A stretch of 47,500 nt of DNA from Prorocentrum cordatum (Eukaryota; Sar; Dinophyceae; Prorocentrales; Prorocentraceae), in assembly GCA_963575745.1 (NCBI GenBank), contig CAUYUJ010008069.1, forward strand, positions 1-47,500, in the 5' to 3' direction. This document shows positions 1 through 9,864 of the stretch, in pieces. The translations under genes were made by a program, and so were the position numbers. The notes beneath the pieces were generated by a model. It saw nothing but the letters and a program-made list of their open reading frames with translations, ran no database searches and was not told where the DNA came from. Numbering within the stretch: the first letter of the stretch is position 1; each line of letters opens with the position of its first letter.

Positions 1-89
1 TCCCAGGGTTGGGCCCCAAATTTCTGGTCCATTTGGAAACCCCACGAAGCCTGGGATAGGGGTCGACACATCCCCTGTTATGTCGCATC

Positions 90-1201
90 ATGATCATTCT
101 CGTGCATTCGTTATTGAGGATATACGGACAGCTTGCGCTGAACTCCGAGCCCATGGATATGTGCGATCGTACCACACGTACAGAGGTGATGACCTCCACT
201 GGTACACAGTACTTGGGTGCGCTACTTTCGGGCGATTACCAACTGTTGTGGGTTGCAACACCTGCCGACTGGCATGTGAGGCTGCCTGGCAACAGGGCAG
301 GGCCACATTGCCAGCGCACCCAAAATATGATGTCAAAGGCTCGGGCTCTACGTATGACTATTGTACTTGTGGGACCACCGGGGCATTTCTGGAGACAGGG
401 TCCCATACGAGATGTGATTGAAGATCTTAATTTGCAAGTCATGCGCATGCGCTTCTGCCACCTCGGCCTCAAGTACGACCGCGCGAACAAGCTGCCCTAC
501 GCGCTCGCGCATCCCCACCAATTTATGGAGATGCACGTGCAACAGAGCAGGGAAACCTGCAGATCCTATTGAGCATATTCTGGATTGGTACGGACAAGGT
601 GCTCGGAAAGCCGATTGGCGGAATAAGACACTAGCGATCATGACCGCAAGGTTGATCGATCAAATGGATTTACATGAAACGCAAAGAGACCACGCAAGTG
701 CTGTACATCTGAGTATTCATACTCGTGTTGATAAAGGAGTTCGAGCCTACGTTCAGTCCCCTAAGAATGGCCCTGAATGGGACCATGTTGTGAGACGGGT
801 GACTCGTGACTATGAACCTGGACGACAACGTGATTATCCAGGACATCAAGATCCAGGTCCAGCCGACTGGGTACAACTATAACGCACCATTACCGGATGG
901 TGTTACTAATATCCGTACTCGACTATACTGGGAGCAGCCGGAACCAACCCTTCTGGAAGACGGCAGTTCACGACCACGCTCAAGGCTAGTGGCGATCATC
1001 GATGACGATCGTCTTCCTCCCCCTTCGATTGAGCGCGGCAGCGTGCCACCCTCTATTCCAGAATTTCCGACACTTAGCTTACCAGAAACAGAGCAACAGA
1101 CAGCGCGACCAACAGATGCCAGTTGTTTTTTATACAAAAGAGGAGAAGAAGATCAAAAAAAAAAGAAACTGGCATCAAACCACACAAGATACCCCAAATA
1201 G
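90..1201 (+). pseudogene. Accessory N-terminal domain of copia-type pol (broken)
   Basis: Three frames carry successive parts: 90 to about 510, about 505 to 805, and 806 to 1201. The first holds ATPADWHVR, then ARALRMTIVLVGPPGHFW about 35 residues later, then RFCHLGLKYDR. The second holds IPTNLWRCTC and IEHILDWYGQG. I recall this block upstream of the methyltransferase-like domain in other dinoflagellate copia proteins; it has no established function. The order PxDW, GPPGxxW, CHxGLKY loosely resembles the PPC, ENP and DQC order of the following domain, so it could be a diverged second copy of the same fold. That is inference. The last part is Pro/Glu-rich linker, ending in an A-rich, Lys-coding stretch near 1150. 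A mini-palindrome at 547-560 encodes AGKPA. Confidence 0.55.
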
Positions 1202-2731
1202 TCGAAGAAGGCAACGACGAATGTGGAGACGACCTCAAAGGACTCGGATGCAGCGCGTACTACACCGATGTACCTTTGGACTCCGACACGGATAGTAACG
1301 GTGAAGAGGAGGCCGTCATCCATCGACCTGCGGGGCAACCTGCTGAATCCGATGCAGATGTATTCTCCATAATCCCCACCTTGTGTTATGGACGACACAA
1401 CAAGGTATATATTCTAGAACTATGTGGGGGGATCGGAGGCATCTCCCAGCTAGCATTCAGCCGAGGTATGTCTTCAGGGGGGAACCTCGACATACGTACC
1501 TTCGTTGACCTTGGAAACAAGGAGGTCCATGACGCAGTGACGCACTATTTAGACGTCTGGTTCGTTTAGGTTGTCATACCACAACCCAGCTGCCGAACGA
1601 CTGGCTTGCCTTCCTACTACAATGCTAAGGTTAACTACGACACCTGACATGAACATCATAAAGAGGATGTGCCACACTTCAAGTTCTGTGGGAAGGTAGC
1701 TGTACTTCAAAATGAGCTTCGACGCTTCTATTTGCGATGACAACCATTTGGGACTTGGGTGGACCAGCTACCGCCATGGACTACGTTGGCCAACAGCAAG
1801 GGCACTTGCAAAGTACATATGGACCAATGTACTACCTACAGGTCCACGTGATTCCCATGGGGTACTAATACGAAAACCGACTGGTATCATGGCTAACCAT
1901 CGCTTGTTACTCATTCCCCTTTGAACGAAAGTGATGCGATGGCCATCATCCACACGCGTCGGTGTGCAATAAGGAACTGTCCATGGCTGTGCAGTATACA
2001 CCAAGGGTGCAGTCGCTTTTTGTTGAATCTGTTCAAATCGCACACGACCTCTTCCAGGCAACTCGTGACCCTTTCCATGGTTGCCCATATTCGTCTACCG
2101 TGTTGGCCACCAGCGCAAGGGGATGCGATTTGGACGGTCCGAGTCTTCCCCGACAACCTGACGGCTCGATTACGAGACCGCCGTCGGGAGGGCTTGGTTG
2201 TCCTGCCTGCGCGGATAATGTGAACATGCACTCTCCATCGCTTGATCGGAATCCGAGACATTGTAGATGGTGCGACAAGGATGACTGTCATTGGGAGTGT
2301 CCGAGTTGCAAGAAGAACTACGGGAAAAACAAATCTGGACATGTACTAGCACTTGGCATATGCAAGTTTGCCAAGCCTTGGAAGTTGCCCGACAATCATG
2401 GACAGATCCCGCCAGTTCCCGTCGGGCCGGCAGCAGGACCTGCACCGCCAGATCCTGCCGAAGTAGCAGCACCTCCACCTGAGGCACCAGCAGCACCAGC
2501 ACTTACGCGACTGAGAGCACCTAGACCTGGCCTGAGAGCTGGATCTACCGCAGGCGCAAGCAGTCACGACTTCACTGTTGGAAGACATGCTGCTGAGCCT
2601 GCTGCAGGGCAACTTGCCTCAAGTGGAGCCGGTAGCTCGGATGACCACCTCCGACTACCACAGGTTAGAGTCAGACGTGGTCGACAGCATGGTGGAGAAG
2701 CGCCTCTACCACCACCAGCAGGGAAGCCTGC
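547..2731 (+). repeat. Mini-palindromes in the first copia element (four copies)
   Basis: Copies are at 547-560 (GCAGGGAAACCTGC), 1330-1343 (GCGGGGCAACCTGC), 2604-2617 (GCAGGGCAACTTGC) and 2718-2731 (GCAGGGAAGCCTGC). Each is five bases, a four-base loop and the inverse five bases, allowing G-T. All four lie in the frame giving Ala-Gly-X-Pro(or Leu)-Ala, within linker regions between recognised domains. Confidence 0.7.
1202..2090 (+). pseudogene. Cytosine-methyltransferase-like domain in retroelement pol (broken)
   Basis: At 1411-1446 the frame reads ILELCGGIGGIS, resembling motif I (SAM-binding, FxGxGG) of C5-cytosine methyltransferases. PQPSCRTTG follows at 1579-1605, where the catalytic Pro-Cys would be expected; here Pro is Ser. 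Then come AVLQNELRRFYLR-stop-QPFGTW (ENP/ENV position), HMDQCTT, and, after a frame change, IRKPTGIMANHRLL at about 1868-1909. Stops at 1567-1569, 1645-1647 and 1738-1740 and a shift near 1840 make it non-functional. Methyltransferase capture by retrotransposons, including in Symbiodinium, is established. Whether this family is catalytic or only fold-related is unknown. A methylase assignment rests on motif order alone. Confidence 0.6.
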
Positions 2732-4046
2732 CGCGCGACCGCGACTACCAGACTGGCCACGGTTCGATGTACAAATCAGTTTACAAAATTTACGAAGCCT
2801 TGACCCCAGCGTGGTAACACGCGAGTTGCGAAAGCTACATTTACGCTGGCCCCATGCGAAAGAGCCTAAGATGAGACTCGTATGAAGCAAAATAGGTCTG
2901 GACAGTGTTGGACTCAACCTCACCAAGGGTGTCTGCGACACATGCGGAGAATGCAGAACTTGGGACAAACCTGGACACACAGTTATGCCCTTTACTGCAC
3001 TACCTGGCAAACTTAATGATGAAGTGGAATGTGACTTGATGTTGTGCAAGCAAGAACACAATATATTTCACATTATCGATCGTTCTATACGATATGCTAC
3101 TGGGATGGAAATACCAGATACAACGATGACTACTACCCTGTATGCATATCTTCAATGCTGGATGCAGTTTGGACCAGCTAAGGTACTTTACTCGGATGTA
3201 GAAGGTGCCCTTAATACTTACACTGCGAAAGCAGTCCTCAAGGCAAAAGGCATTGAACTTCGAATGCGCGCGCGTGGACAGCACGCTACGACGATCGAGG
3301 CCAGAAATGGCATCCTACGTCATCTACTTCACGCAGTAGAGGCTGAACTCAATAGGTTAGACATACTTATTGTGTTTACTAGACTACTGCATGAAGCCCT
3401 GTTTGCTGCCAACGCATTCACTTCCTACAACGAGGTTTTTCCATACAGTGCACTATTTGGACGGCAACCAGCAATGCTCCCTGACCTCCCTGTTCTGGAC
3501 CACGAGCAATCGACAGAAACATCAGATCACTCTCGTGAACAGACAATACGCAGGGTATGCATTGAGGCGACCACACAGGCCACGGCAGTAGATAAGACCA
3601 ATCGTGCTCTACGCACTACGACGACAATTACAGGTCAGCATTGTTATGACGAAGGAGATTTGGTTGACTACCATCGCCCTACGACTACTAAAGATGACTG
3701 GGGAGGCTGGAATGGCCCGTTCCCAGCTGTAAGGAATGACCCCGAAAGGGGTCAGGCCATCATCCGAGCAGGCAACCGGGATACTCAAGTACAATACGGC
3801 GATGCAAGACACTCGCTCTACATTGAAGCACTCATAGCCCGAGAGATTGGCTCCGACAACACTGCACTACGCACAGCGTTGACATTCGTAGCTAGCCTTT
3901 CAGCGGGGAGACCTGCGTTGGCATTTGGCTATGTGCCGACCAAGAAAGGTGCGCTTCAAGGTACACCTGGCCCCACAATATCTCATCAGAAACATCTTCC
4001 GCATCGAGAATGTAGCTTCGGTCATATTAGCCGAAAGTATTCATAA
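2091..4046 (+). pseudogene. Cys-rich cluster and copia-type integrase (one internal stop)
   Basis: One frame runs from about 1962 to 4046, interrupted only by TGA at 2883-2885. First come paired cysteines (CPAC, RHCRWC, WECPSC) and His, a likely zinc-binding cluster at about 2200-2360. An Ala/Pro-rich linker follows. The integrase zinc-binding HHCC pattern (LHLRWPHA then GVCDTC) surrounds the stop at about 2830-2935. The catalytic core has Asp at 3033 (VECDLM), Asp at 3195 (YSDVEG) and Glu at 3297 (TTIEARNG). The second Asp and the Glu are 34 residues apart, so all three D,D(35)E residues survive. Downstream AYSALFGRQPA-like wording (FPYSALFGRQPA) is typical of copia integrase C-terminal regions. 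Mini-palindromes at 2604-2617 and 2718-2731 lie in the linker. Confidence 0.85.
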
Positions 4047-4929
4047 GCTACCCCCGGTTACTTATGCTGACAGTTGCACATTTGTTCATTACGGTAACGA
4101 TGTGTTTCCAGGATCCCATTACTATGAAGCAGAAGGTGTTGCTCTGAATGTACATGATATAACTGGATCAGCGCATTCACAAATCATCCAGTGTCTGAAG
4201 TCAATCAAACCTCAAGCAGGCTCCGATTAGGACATGTCAAAGTTCGAGGACTTGGCTGATGCGCCGACACCTGAAGGAGCCGCTAGAGAGGCTTCAGAAG
4301 CCGAACCAGAACATGATGACGGACGGCTGTCTACGATCTACGAGGAATCAGAAGCTGATCTTGAGTCACATGTCATGGAGGTACGGTACGCAGAGTTGCG
4401 AGAGGAAAAGGAATTGTTGGAGGCAGCTCCACTAGAAAACCTCTTTACCGTACCCACACAGATGGTTCTTGATCAGAGTGCGTTGATCACTGTAGCTGAT
4501 GAACAGCGGGGGCACCTGCCGAAGTGGGGACGCACTCATGATCCCGATGCCGAGGAAACGTACTACGCTCCCTTGTGCACCAGGGTCGAAGACGACAGTT
4601 ACGGACTCGACTCTGACGAAAACGGTCCATACGTTGAACTCTGCTTTACGACAGAGATGTCAAAGGCAGTCTTGTCCGAGCAGCAACACATGCTGTTAGA
4701 CGCCGACCGGGTGACCACCATGCGAGTATATGTTGCAGCCGTTGCAAAGCGAGTTGCGGTCGTCAAGGAAGACGACCTCCTCGCTACAGCTGACATCCAG
4801 GCGGATCCCGAAAAAATGTCGAAGGCCCTTGTCACTGAGCTCAAGACATGGTTCGACAATACATGCTTCGAAATGCAGGATATCGCCAAAGCGTCGAACA
4901 TCATGATTTCGAGATATGTATACACATAG
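3925..4929 (+). pseudogene. Integrase-RT connecting region of pol (broken)
   Basis: The frame changes near 3940-3960, then runs with one TAG at 4228-4230 to the stop at 4927-4929. The first part (KVRFKVHLAPQYLIRNIF) continues the integrase C-terminal domain. The rest is acidic linker, ending in ELKTWFDNTCFEMQD, the lead-in to a copia RVT_2 domain. At the end, SRYVYT-stop-KFV-stop-NDKG is explained by a TGG-to-TAG and an AAA-to-TAA change, since the family has a Trp and a Lys there. That is inference from remembered relatives. Confidence 0.7.
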
Positions 4930-6274
4930 AAGTTCGTTTAAAATGACAAGGGTGAGATGGAACGCGCCGTCCGACTTCGTTTGGTACTTCGAGGCTTCAT
5001 GGACCTAGAAGCTTTCGATGTGGAAACACTTTCGGGGGCAGCCAGAAGGTCAAGCCAGAGGTTAGTTGCCGGCGCGGCAGCGTGCAAGAAACAGTGGATC
5101 ATCGCTGCCCTTGGACATCAGAAAGGCCTTCCTAAAGGGATTGACCTATCGAGAACTCGCTGAGGCAACTGGTGAAACGGAGCGTGTGGCGTGCTTTACT
5201 TTGCCGCCTGGGTCGGCAACTGCGCTCCGTACTCTTCCAGGACTTGAGAACTACGACGAGTCAAAGCACTGTTTGCAGTGCTTGAAACCGGGCACAGGCA
5301 CTAAGGACGCCCCACGGGCTTTCTCACTTAAGCTCAGGAGAACCACCAGAGGATTTGGCCTCCGACCTACGTCCTACGACGAGGAGTTCGAGACGAGCAG
5401 TAACATGCTCACGGCCAAACATGCTGTGAGGTACACCAGGGATGTGGGCGGCAATGTCACTTTGGATCAATATGAATATATTAAACAGCTCTGTCCTATA
5501 CAACATCCTGAATTGACCAGCGCTGGCGCTGACGCTCAAGCGACCAAGATGGTGGCAGCTATGTTCGCCAGCCTCAGAGGTGCGTTGGCGTACGCATTGA
5601 TCACCCAGATCTGGTTGATGGTCTATGTTGAACCTCTACAACGTGTCCAAGAACCGACCAATATTCGAGCGCGACGACTGGACGCGATCACCAGAAAGCT
5701 ACAGGCCTGCCCGAAGCAGATCATCTACCAGGCGATGAACCCCACGGGCGAGGTCGACCTACACAGCGACTCAGGCTACCGGCGCCTGAGTGGAGACGCC
5801 GACGACGACGTCAAAGGCTGTGGCATTCGCGGGGCAAACTTGCTACGACGTGGAAACACGTCATCTGGCAAGCCTGTCGTTCACTTGATTGAAGCGTACT
5901 GCAAGTCTCACCGCTTGCAAGTCCGCTCAAGCTACTCGGCAGAGACACTTGCAGCAGCCCATAATTTGAAGGACTGTTATCCCACGATTGTGACTCTGCA
6001 CGAGTTCCATGCGAGGCCACTCACGCCCACTCAGTTGAAATACATACTTGAGTTGGGTGGCCTGAGCACCAAGGTCACCTTCACCATCGATGCTGAGTCT
6101 GTCTTTAAGTCCTTGTTAAGCAAAGACTTGAAGAAGTCGACTGAGTGTACCCTTTTCGGACACATAAGTTGGATACGACAGATGGTGGAGCGCGGAATCG
6201 TGCATAGCATTCAGTGGTGTGATACCCGCGACATGATTGTGGATGGACACACAAAAGAGAGCATTGACAGATAA
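4930..6274 (+). pseudogene. Copia-type reverse transcriptase and RNase H (broken, catalytic RT motif missing)
   Basis: RT begins with RLRLVLRGF in one frame. It continues, after a one-base insertion in the GG at about 5113-5114, as LDIRKAFLKG in the next frame, which runs to 6274. Further RT motifs are GTGTKDAPRAF and GFGLRPTSYDEEF. The VDD/YADD segment is absent: LTAKH joins directly to AVRYTRD, so roughly 35 residues including the two catalytic Asp appear deleted in frame. RNase H retains its acidic residues in LHSDSGYR, SAETLAA, FTIDAESV and MIVDGHTKE, the last being the usual copia C-terminal signature before the stop. Confidence 0.8.
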
Positions 6275-6524
6275 ATGCTCCTACGAGTCATCGGAGGTAT
6301 ACAAACCTTCAAACATGACCTGAAGAGACATACGCCATATCGGGCCGGCCAGACATCAAGTTCTGACGCCGCCTGATGCGTGTGTCTTACAGTCGCGAGG
6401 CAACTCGCTGACGGGTCCAACTCTTTTGGGCCCGTTTCCTTTCCTGTCTTTGTACAGGTTAGCTGCTGAACTGTTCTTGCCAGATGGGTGGCGGACGCAC
6501 GCTTCGTCTCCCTCCCCCCCCCCG
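6275..6524 (+). other. Sequence between RNase H stop and LTR-like repeat
   Basis: No reading frame of interest. It is the expected place for a 3' untranslated region and polypurine tract. The bases right before 6525 are pyrimidine-rich (a C run at about 6511-6523), so no ordinary polypurine tract can be pointed to. Confidence 0.4.
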
Positions 6525-6792
6525 ACTCTAAAGCGAGCTGGGGGACGTAAGGAGCGGAAGCGAGCGTGCGCCCGCGGCCGTCTTGGTTCAAGCGGCCGGC
6601 CGCCTAGATTTGACTGTGCCTTGCCTCGCCGCGAGGCACACTATCGATATTGATACTAAAAGGCATCCCCTTTTACTTGACATGGCATCCTCTCTTGCAT
6701 TGGGACTATCGGTTCTACGATACAACCGAGCTGGAGCTTGGCTACGCCTGAGGCGAAGCTGTTGGCGGGGCCTCCCAGCCCCCTTCAAACTC
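6525..6792 (+). repeat. LTR-like dispersed repeat, copy 1 (probable 3' LTR)
   Basis: This aligns along its length with 24042-24314. Both copies start with ACTCTAAAG and end with CTTCAAACTC. They share CGGCCGT, CAAGCG, CCGGCCGCC, CTTGACATGGC and TTGGGACTATCG in the same order, and the lengths are 268 and 273 bp. A hairpin around GGCGAAGC is conserved. Position after RNase H here, and before gag in the other copy, is what LTRs would show. No TG...CA ends were seen. Confidence 0.65.
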
Positions 6793-6854
6793 AGGGTTCG
6801 CTGCATCGGAATACGAGGGGCCCCGAGGCCTTCGACACCATCCCATGCTTCTCA

Positions 6855-6953
6855 CACACACACCTATGTATATATACACATTCATATACAATCATATATA
6901 TATATATGTATGTATATAAATATATATACATATTTACATATTTACATTGTTAC

Positions 6954-6984
<31 letters not shown>

Positions 6985-6985
6985 G
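6855..6985. repeat. AC/TA-rich microsatellite
   Basis: A CA-rich start followed by imperfect (TA)n interrupted by G and C, ending in an uninterrupted (TA) run at about 6956-6984. Reading frames across it are artefacts. Confidence 0.9.
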
Positions 6986-7206
6986 CGCACTGCGTTGCCT
7001 TCTCTGGGCCCCGTGTGCCAAAACGTTTCGGAGGCATTTTGTGACAGCGGTTTGAGCCCATGGCATGAATCTGGCGAGTATCTGCACTTCTGTCATATAC
7101 CGGAAACCTGGCCCTGCGGGCCTAAGGCCCTCAGACAAGCAGTGGCCGCCGGAGTCAGGTAACTCGCGCCTCCACTCCAGGGGCCTCCCTGGAGGCTCCT
7201 CCAGGT

Positions 7207-7207
<1 letters not shown>

Positions 7208-7257
<50 letters not shown>

Positions 7258-7258
7258 G

Positions 7259-7306
<48 letters not shown>
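7208..7306. repeat. Palindromic microsatellite (CT)n-(TA)n-(GA)n
   Basis: About 43 bases of CT repeat, then about 22 of TA-rich sequence, then about 34 of GA repeat. The outer arms are reverse complements, so the tract can fold into one long hairpin or cruciform. Confidence 0.9.
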
Positions 7307-7308
<2 letters not shown>

Positions 7309-7312
7309 CCTC

Positions 7313-8267
7313 TTCCTATGTTTTTATAAGGCCGGGCGGGGGGAAAACCCATCACCCCCTCACCCCAAAAAAAAACGGACTCCCGGGATCTGGGGCTTTG
7401 GAACCCTCCGGACGGGCCTCGAAGCGGCCCCCCGGGCCTTGCAGGGCGTTGACATGCCTTCGCAGCACACCTGGGTCGATCAGGGGGGTCATCGGAGACG
7501 TGCCAGAGACCCCCAAGACAGCACAAGAGCGTTCCAAGAGTGACCGACGTGACCTCAAGATGGTCCAAGAGGCCTCCAGGACGGTCCCAAAGAGGCCTCC
7601 AATAGCACTCCCAAGAAGGCCCCAAGAGGCAACACTCATTAGTTTTCTGTGGGTTTTTGGTGAATCTTGGGGTTCTCCTCTTTTCGGCTTCCCGACGCTT
7701 CAAGACGGCGGTCTTCTGGGCGTCCAAAGCCGCCCGGGAGGCTCCAAAATCGCCCCACAAACATCCGAAAGGGCTTCCAGGCAGTCCGAGAGAGCCCCAA
7801 AACGGCACAACACGGGTCCAAGATGGCCCTCAGGGAGCCCCATGGCGGCACAAGGTGGCCCCTAGACACCCTCCGAAGCATTCCAAATCGTGACCTGGTC
7901 GTTCAGGGAGACCGCGGTTGGAGGCAGGGTGGCCCGAGGAAGCCCCCAGAGGCCCCCAGAATACACCCAGGAGGTCTCCTGAAAGCATTAAGAAAGCCTG
8001 AAACAACTTTTGTGAGGCCCCCAGAGGCTCTCCAAGGAGGAGCCTCCGCAATAAAGAGCTGAGGAGGATAGGGAGAATGCGCAGGGTATGGCGAAAATGA
8101 GGAAAAGAAGCATGGAGGAAGGATAACGAATCACATTATTATAGCGGGGATGCCGGAAAAGGCAACAAGGAGTTATCGCTAAATTGTCGGCTTGACCTTC
8201 CTGCAATTTCGCTTGCGTACCACATTTCCAGGACCAAGGTGCATGGCGCGAAGCTCCACTGCAGTCC

Positions 8268-8270
<3 letters not shown>
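7313..8270. other. GC-rich degenerate short repeats, no gene
   Basis: Repeated variations on CCCCAAGAGGCC and CCAGGAGGC run through about 7380-8050, similar to those at 8340-8690. Open frames on both strands are rich in Pro, Arg and Gly with no recognisable domain. From 8060 to 8270 nothing is seen. Confidence 0.55.

Positions 8271-8271
<1 letters not shown>

Positions 8272-8305
<34 letters not shown>
8272..8305. repeat. (TA)n microsatellite
   Basis: A GT start followed by an uninterrupted run of TA, flanked by GC-rich repeat DNA, as with the TA tracts at about 6956 and 19946. Confidence 0.9.
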
Positions 8306-8306
<1 letters not shown>

Positions 8307-8339
8307 GCTCTGCGGGGGCCTTCGAATCCCTCAGTGCCC

Positions 8340-8690
8340 TTCACTATGCCCCAAGAGGGCTACTCGATGGCCAAGAGGATAGCCTCAAGACGTCCCAAGA
8401 AGCCCCCCGCGACGTTCCAAGAAGGGCGGAAGAGGACCCCCAAGGGGACCCCAAGAGGCAAGGTCCATTGATTCTCATAGTTAAGGTGCTTCAATTTTTT
8501 TATCGTGCGTGCTTCTTCCGTTTTCCGACAGCCCAAGACGGCTCCAGAGGCCTTTCAGACCGTCCCACGACGGCCCAAGAAAACCCCAAGAGGGCCCCAA
8601 GACGGCCCAAGAAAGCTCAAGGACGGCCGAAGAGGCCCCAAGACGGCCCAAGAGTTCACCAAGATGCCCCAAGAGGGGGGCTCCGGGAGC
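8340..8690. repeat. 10-11-bp degenerate tandem repeat (GGCCCAAGAC-type)
   Basis: Successive units such as GGCCCAAGAC, GGCCCAAGAA and GGCCCCAAGAC are clearest at 8560-8660. The unit is about one helical turn. Confidence 0.7.
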
Positions 8691-8699
8691 CCTTGCCCT

Positions 8700-9420
8700 C
8701 AGCACTGCCCCCAATATTTCCAACATGCCCGCCCCCATGAGAGCTCCAAGACGGCCCTCTGGGGCCGTCTTGAGGCTTTCGTGGTGGCAGGTGTGGACAG
8801 CACGGGGGGGAACAGACGCGCTTACTCACATGTCTACTTGCATGTAGTTGTACACGCCACGCCCTAACCCGAGCACCTATTCATGGCTTCGGCGGTGAGC
8901 GGCTTGGCTTCCAAACTCACAGCTTCCTTCCATGCGGGCAGGGCCCTCTACCCAGCTTAATGTTACCCTTGCGAAGCGCGCAAGAAAGGGGTGTCAGTTG
9001 TTCTCGCGAAGGGAATCGTTATCCCGTTTCCCTCCTACTCCCTGCTTCTCCTTTTCTTTTTCCCTCTTCTTCCTCCTCCCTGCTCATCCTCCTCATAATT
9101 TGTTTTGCGCAGCCATGTTTTGCTCGAGCGAGATTCGTTCCGAGGTGGTTCAGTTACATTTTGAGGTCCCACATGGCGCTGCGCAGCCAGGGTGACCCTT
9201 CTGTGTATGTTCTCTTGCTCACATCCACTATTATCCGATGTTGATGGTGTTCCGTGCAGACGCAAGCGACACCAGAAGACAAACATTTCTTGCTTCTCAT
9301 CTAGACTTGGGCCGCTGTGCGAGGGGCCAGGAGCGCACAGAGACATCACCATCAAATACAATGGACCGCTCGGCGACCCCTCCGACGGCGAGGGCGGCAC
9401 GGTCTCTGTCGCCGTGCTCA
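8700..9420. other. No feature recognised
   Basis: Mixed-composition sequence with a pyrimidine-rich patch at about 9025-9110. Short frames on both strands show no recognisable domain. Confidence 0.4.
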
Positions 9421-9848
9421 GCGCAGGTCTCGTTTCACGGCAGCCATGGCAGCCGTGGTTAGGTCGGCAATACGTACGGGTATGAGTTGAAATACGAGTC
9501 TGCGCTCCGCAGCCTCATGTCCACGCTCCACAGCCTCACGTCTAAGTTTAATAACAGCGTCAAGGACTGCGTCAGCCCCAGCATTTGTGGTCCGAGGACC
9601 GACGTGTATCAAGTATTCGCCAAGGTTCGCAGCGAGGCCGGCGCATAGTATGCAGCACTGAAACGCCGCACCACATGTGCAGCACAGCACTTCGGCAAAG
9701 CGTCTTGATCGGGTGTAGACTGAGCAGGGCATCGAGAGTCCATCCACACCCGATGCTCCTTGGCCATTCGCTCAATATCGCGGTCGATCTTGTTGCCGGT
9801 GATGTTGAAAACCACTTGGCGTATCGGGTTCTTTGCGATCCCCCCCAC
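9418..9848 (-). pseudogene. Possible minus-strand gene fragment, unknown
   Basis: Two overlapping minus frames (9418-9747 and 9609-9848) have more protein-like composition than the surroundings, with stretches such as GEYLIHVGPRTTNAG and VFNITGNKIDRDIERM. No domain is recognised, and the two would need a frame change to join. It ends against the satellite array. It could equally be chance. Confidence 0.2.
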
Positions 9849-9864
9849 GTCTCAGTATGTGCAC

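Larger units (their letters stand above)
1..6792 (+). mobile_element. Degenerate Ty1/copia-type LTR retrotransposon (pol half and 3' LTR-like repeat)
   Basis: Domains in order are an accessory pol domain, a methyltransferase-like domain, a Cys-rich cluster, integrase, reverse transcriptase and RNase H. Integrase before RT is the Ty1/copia order. The reading frame changes at least five times and is broken by several stop codons, so the copy is dead. No Gag or protease is present; the left part lies outside the window or is lost. A ~270-bp repeat at 6525-6792, downstream of RNase H, recurs at 24042-24314 in front of a gag, as expected for LTRs. The integrase and RNase H wording matches copia-like proteins I recall from dinoflagellates; that is memory, not a search. 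Confidence 0.85.

Noticed and set aside
284-303. CTGCCTGGCAACAGGGCAG as another mini-palindrome
   Set aside because: Different core and stem. It encodes the conserved LPGNRAG stretch of the accessory domain.
6738-7055. Tyr/Ile/Thr-rich frames on the plus strand
   Set aside because: They arise from the TA/CA microsatellite and the LTR-like repeat.
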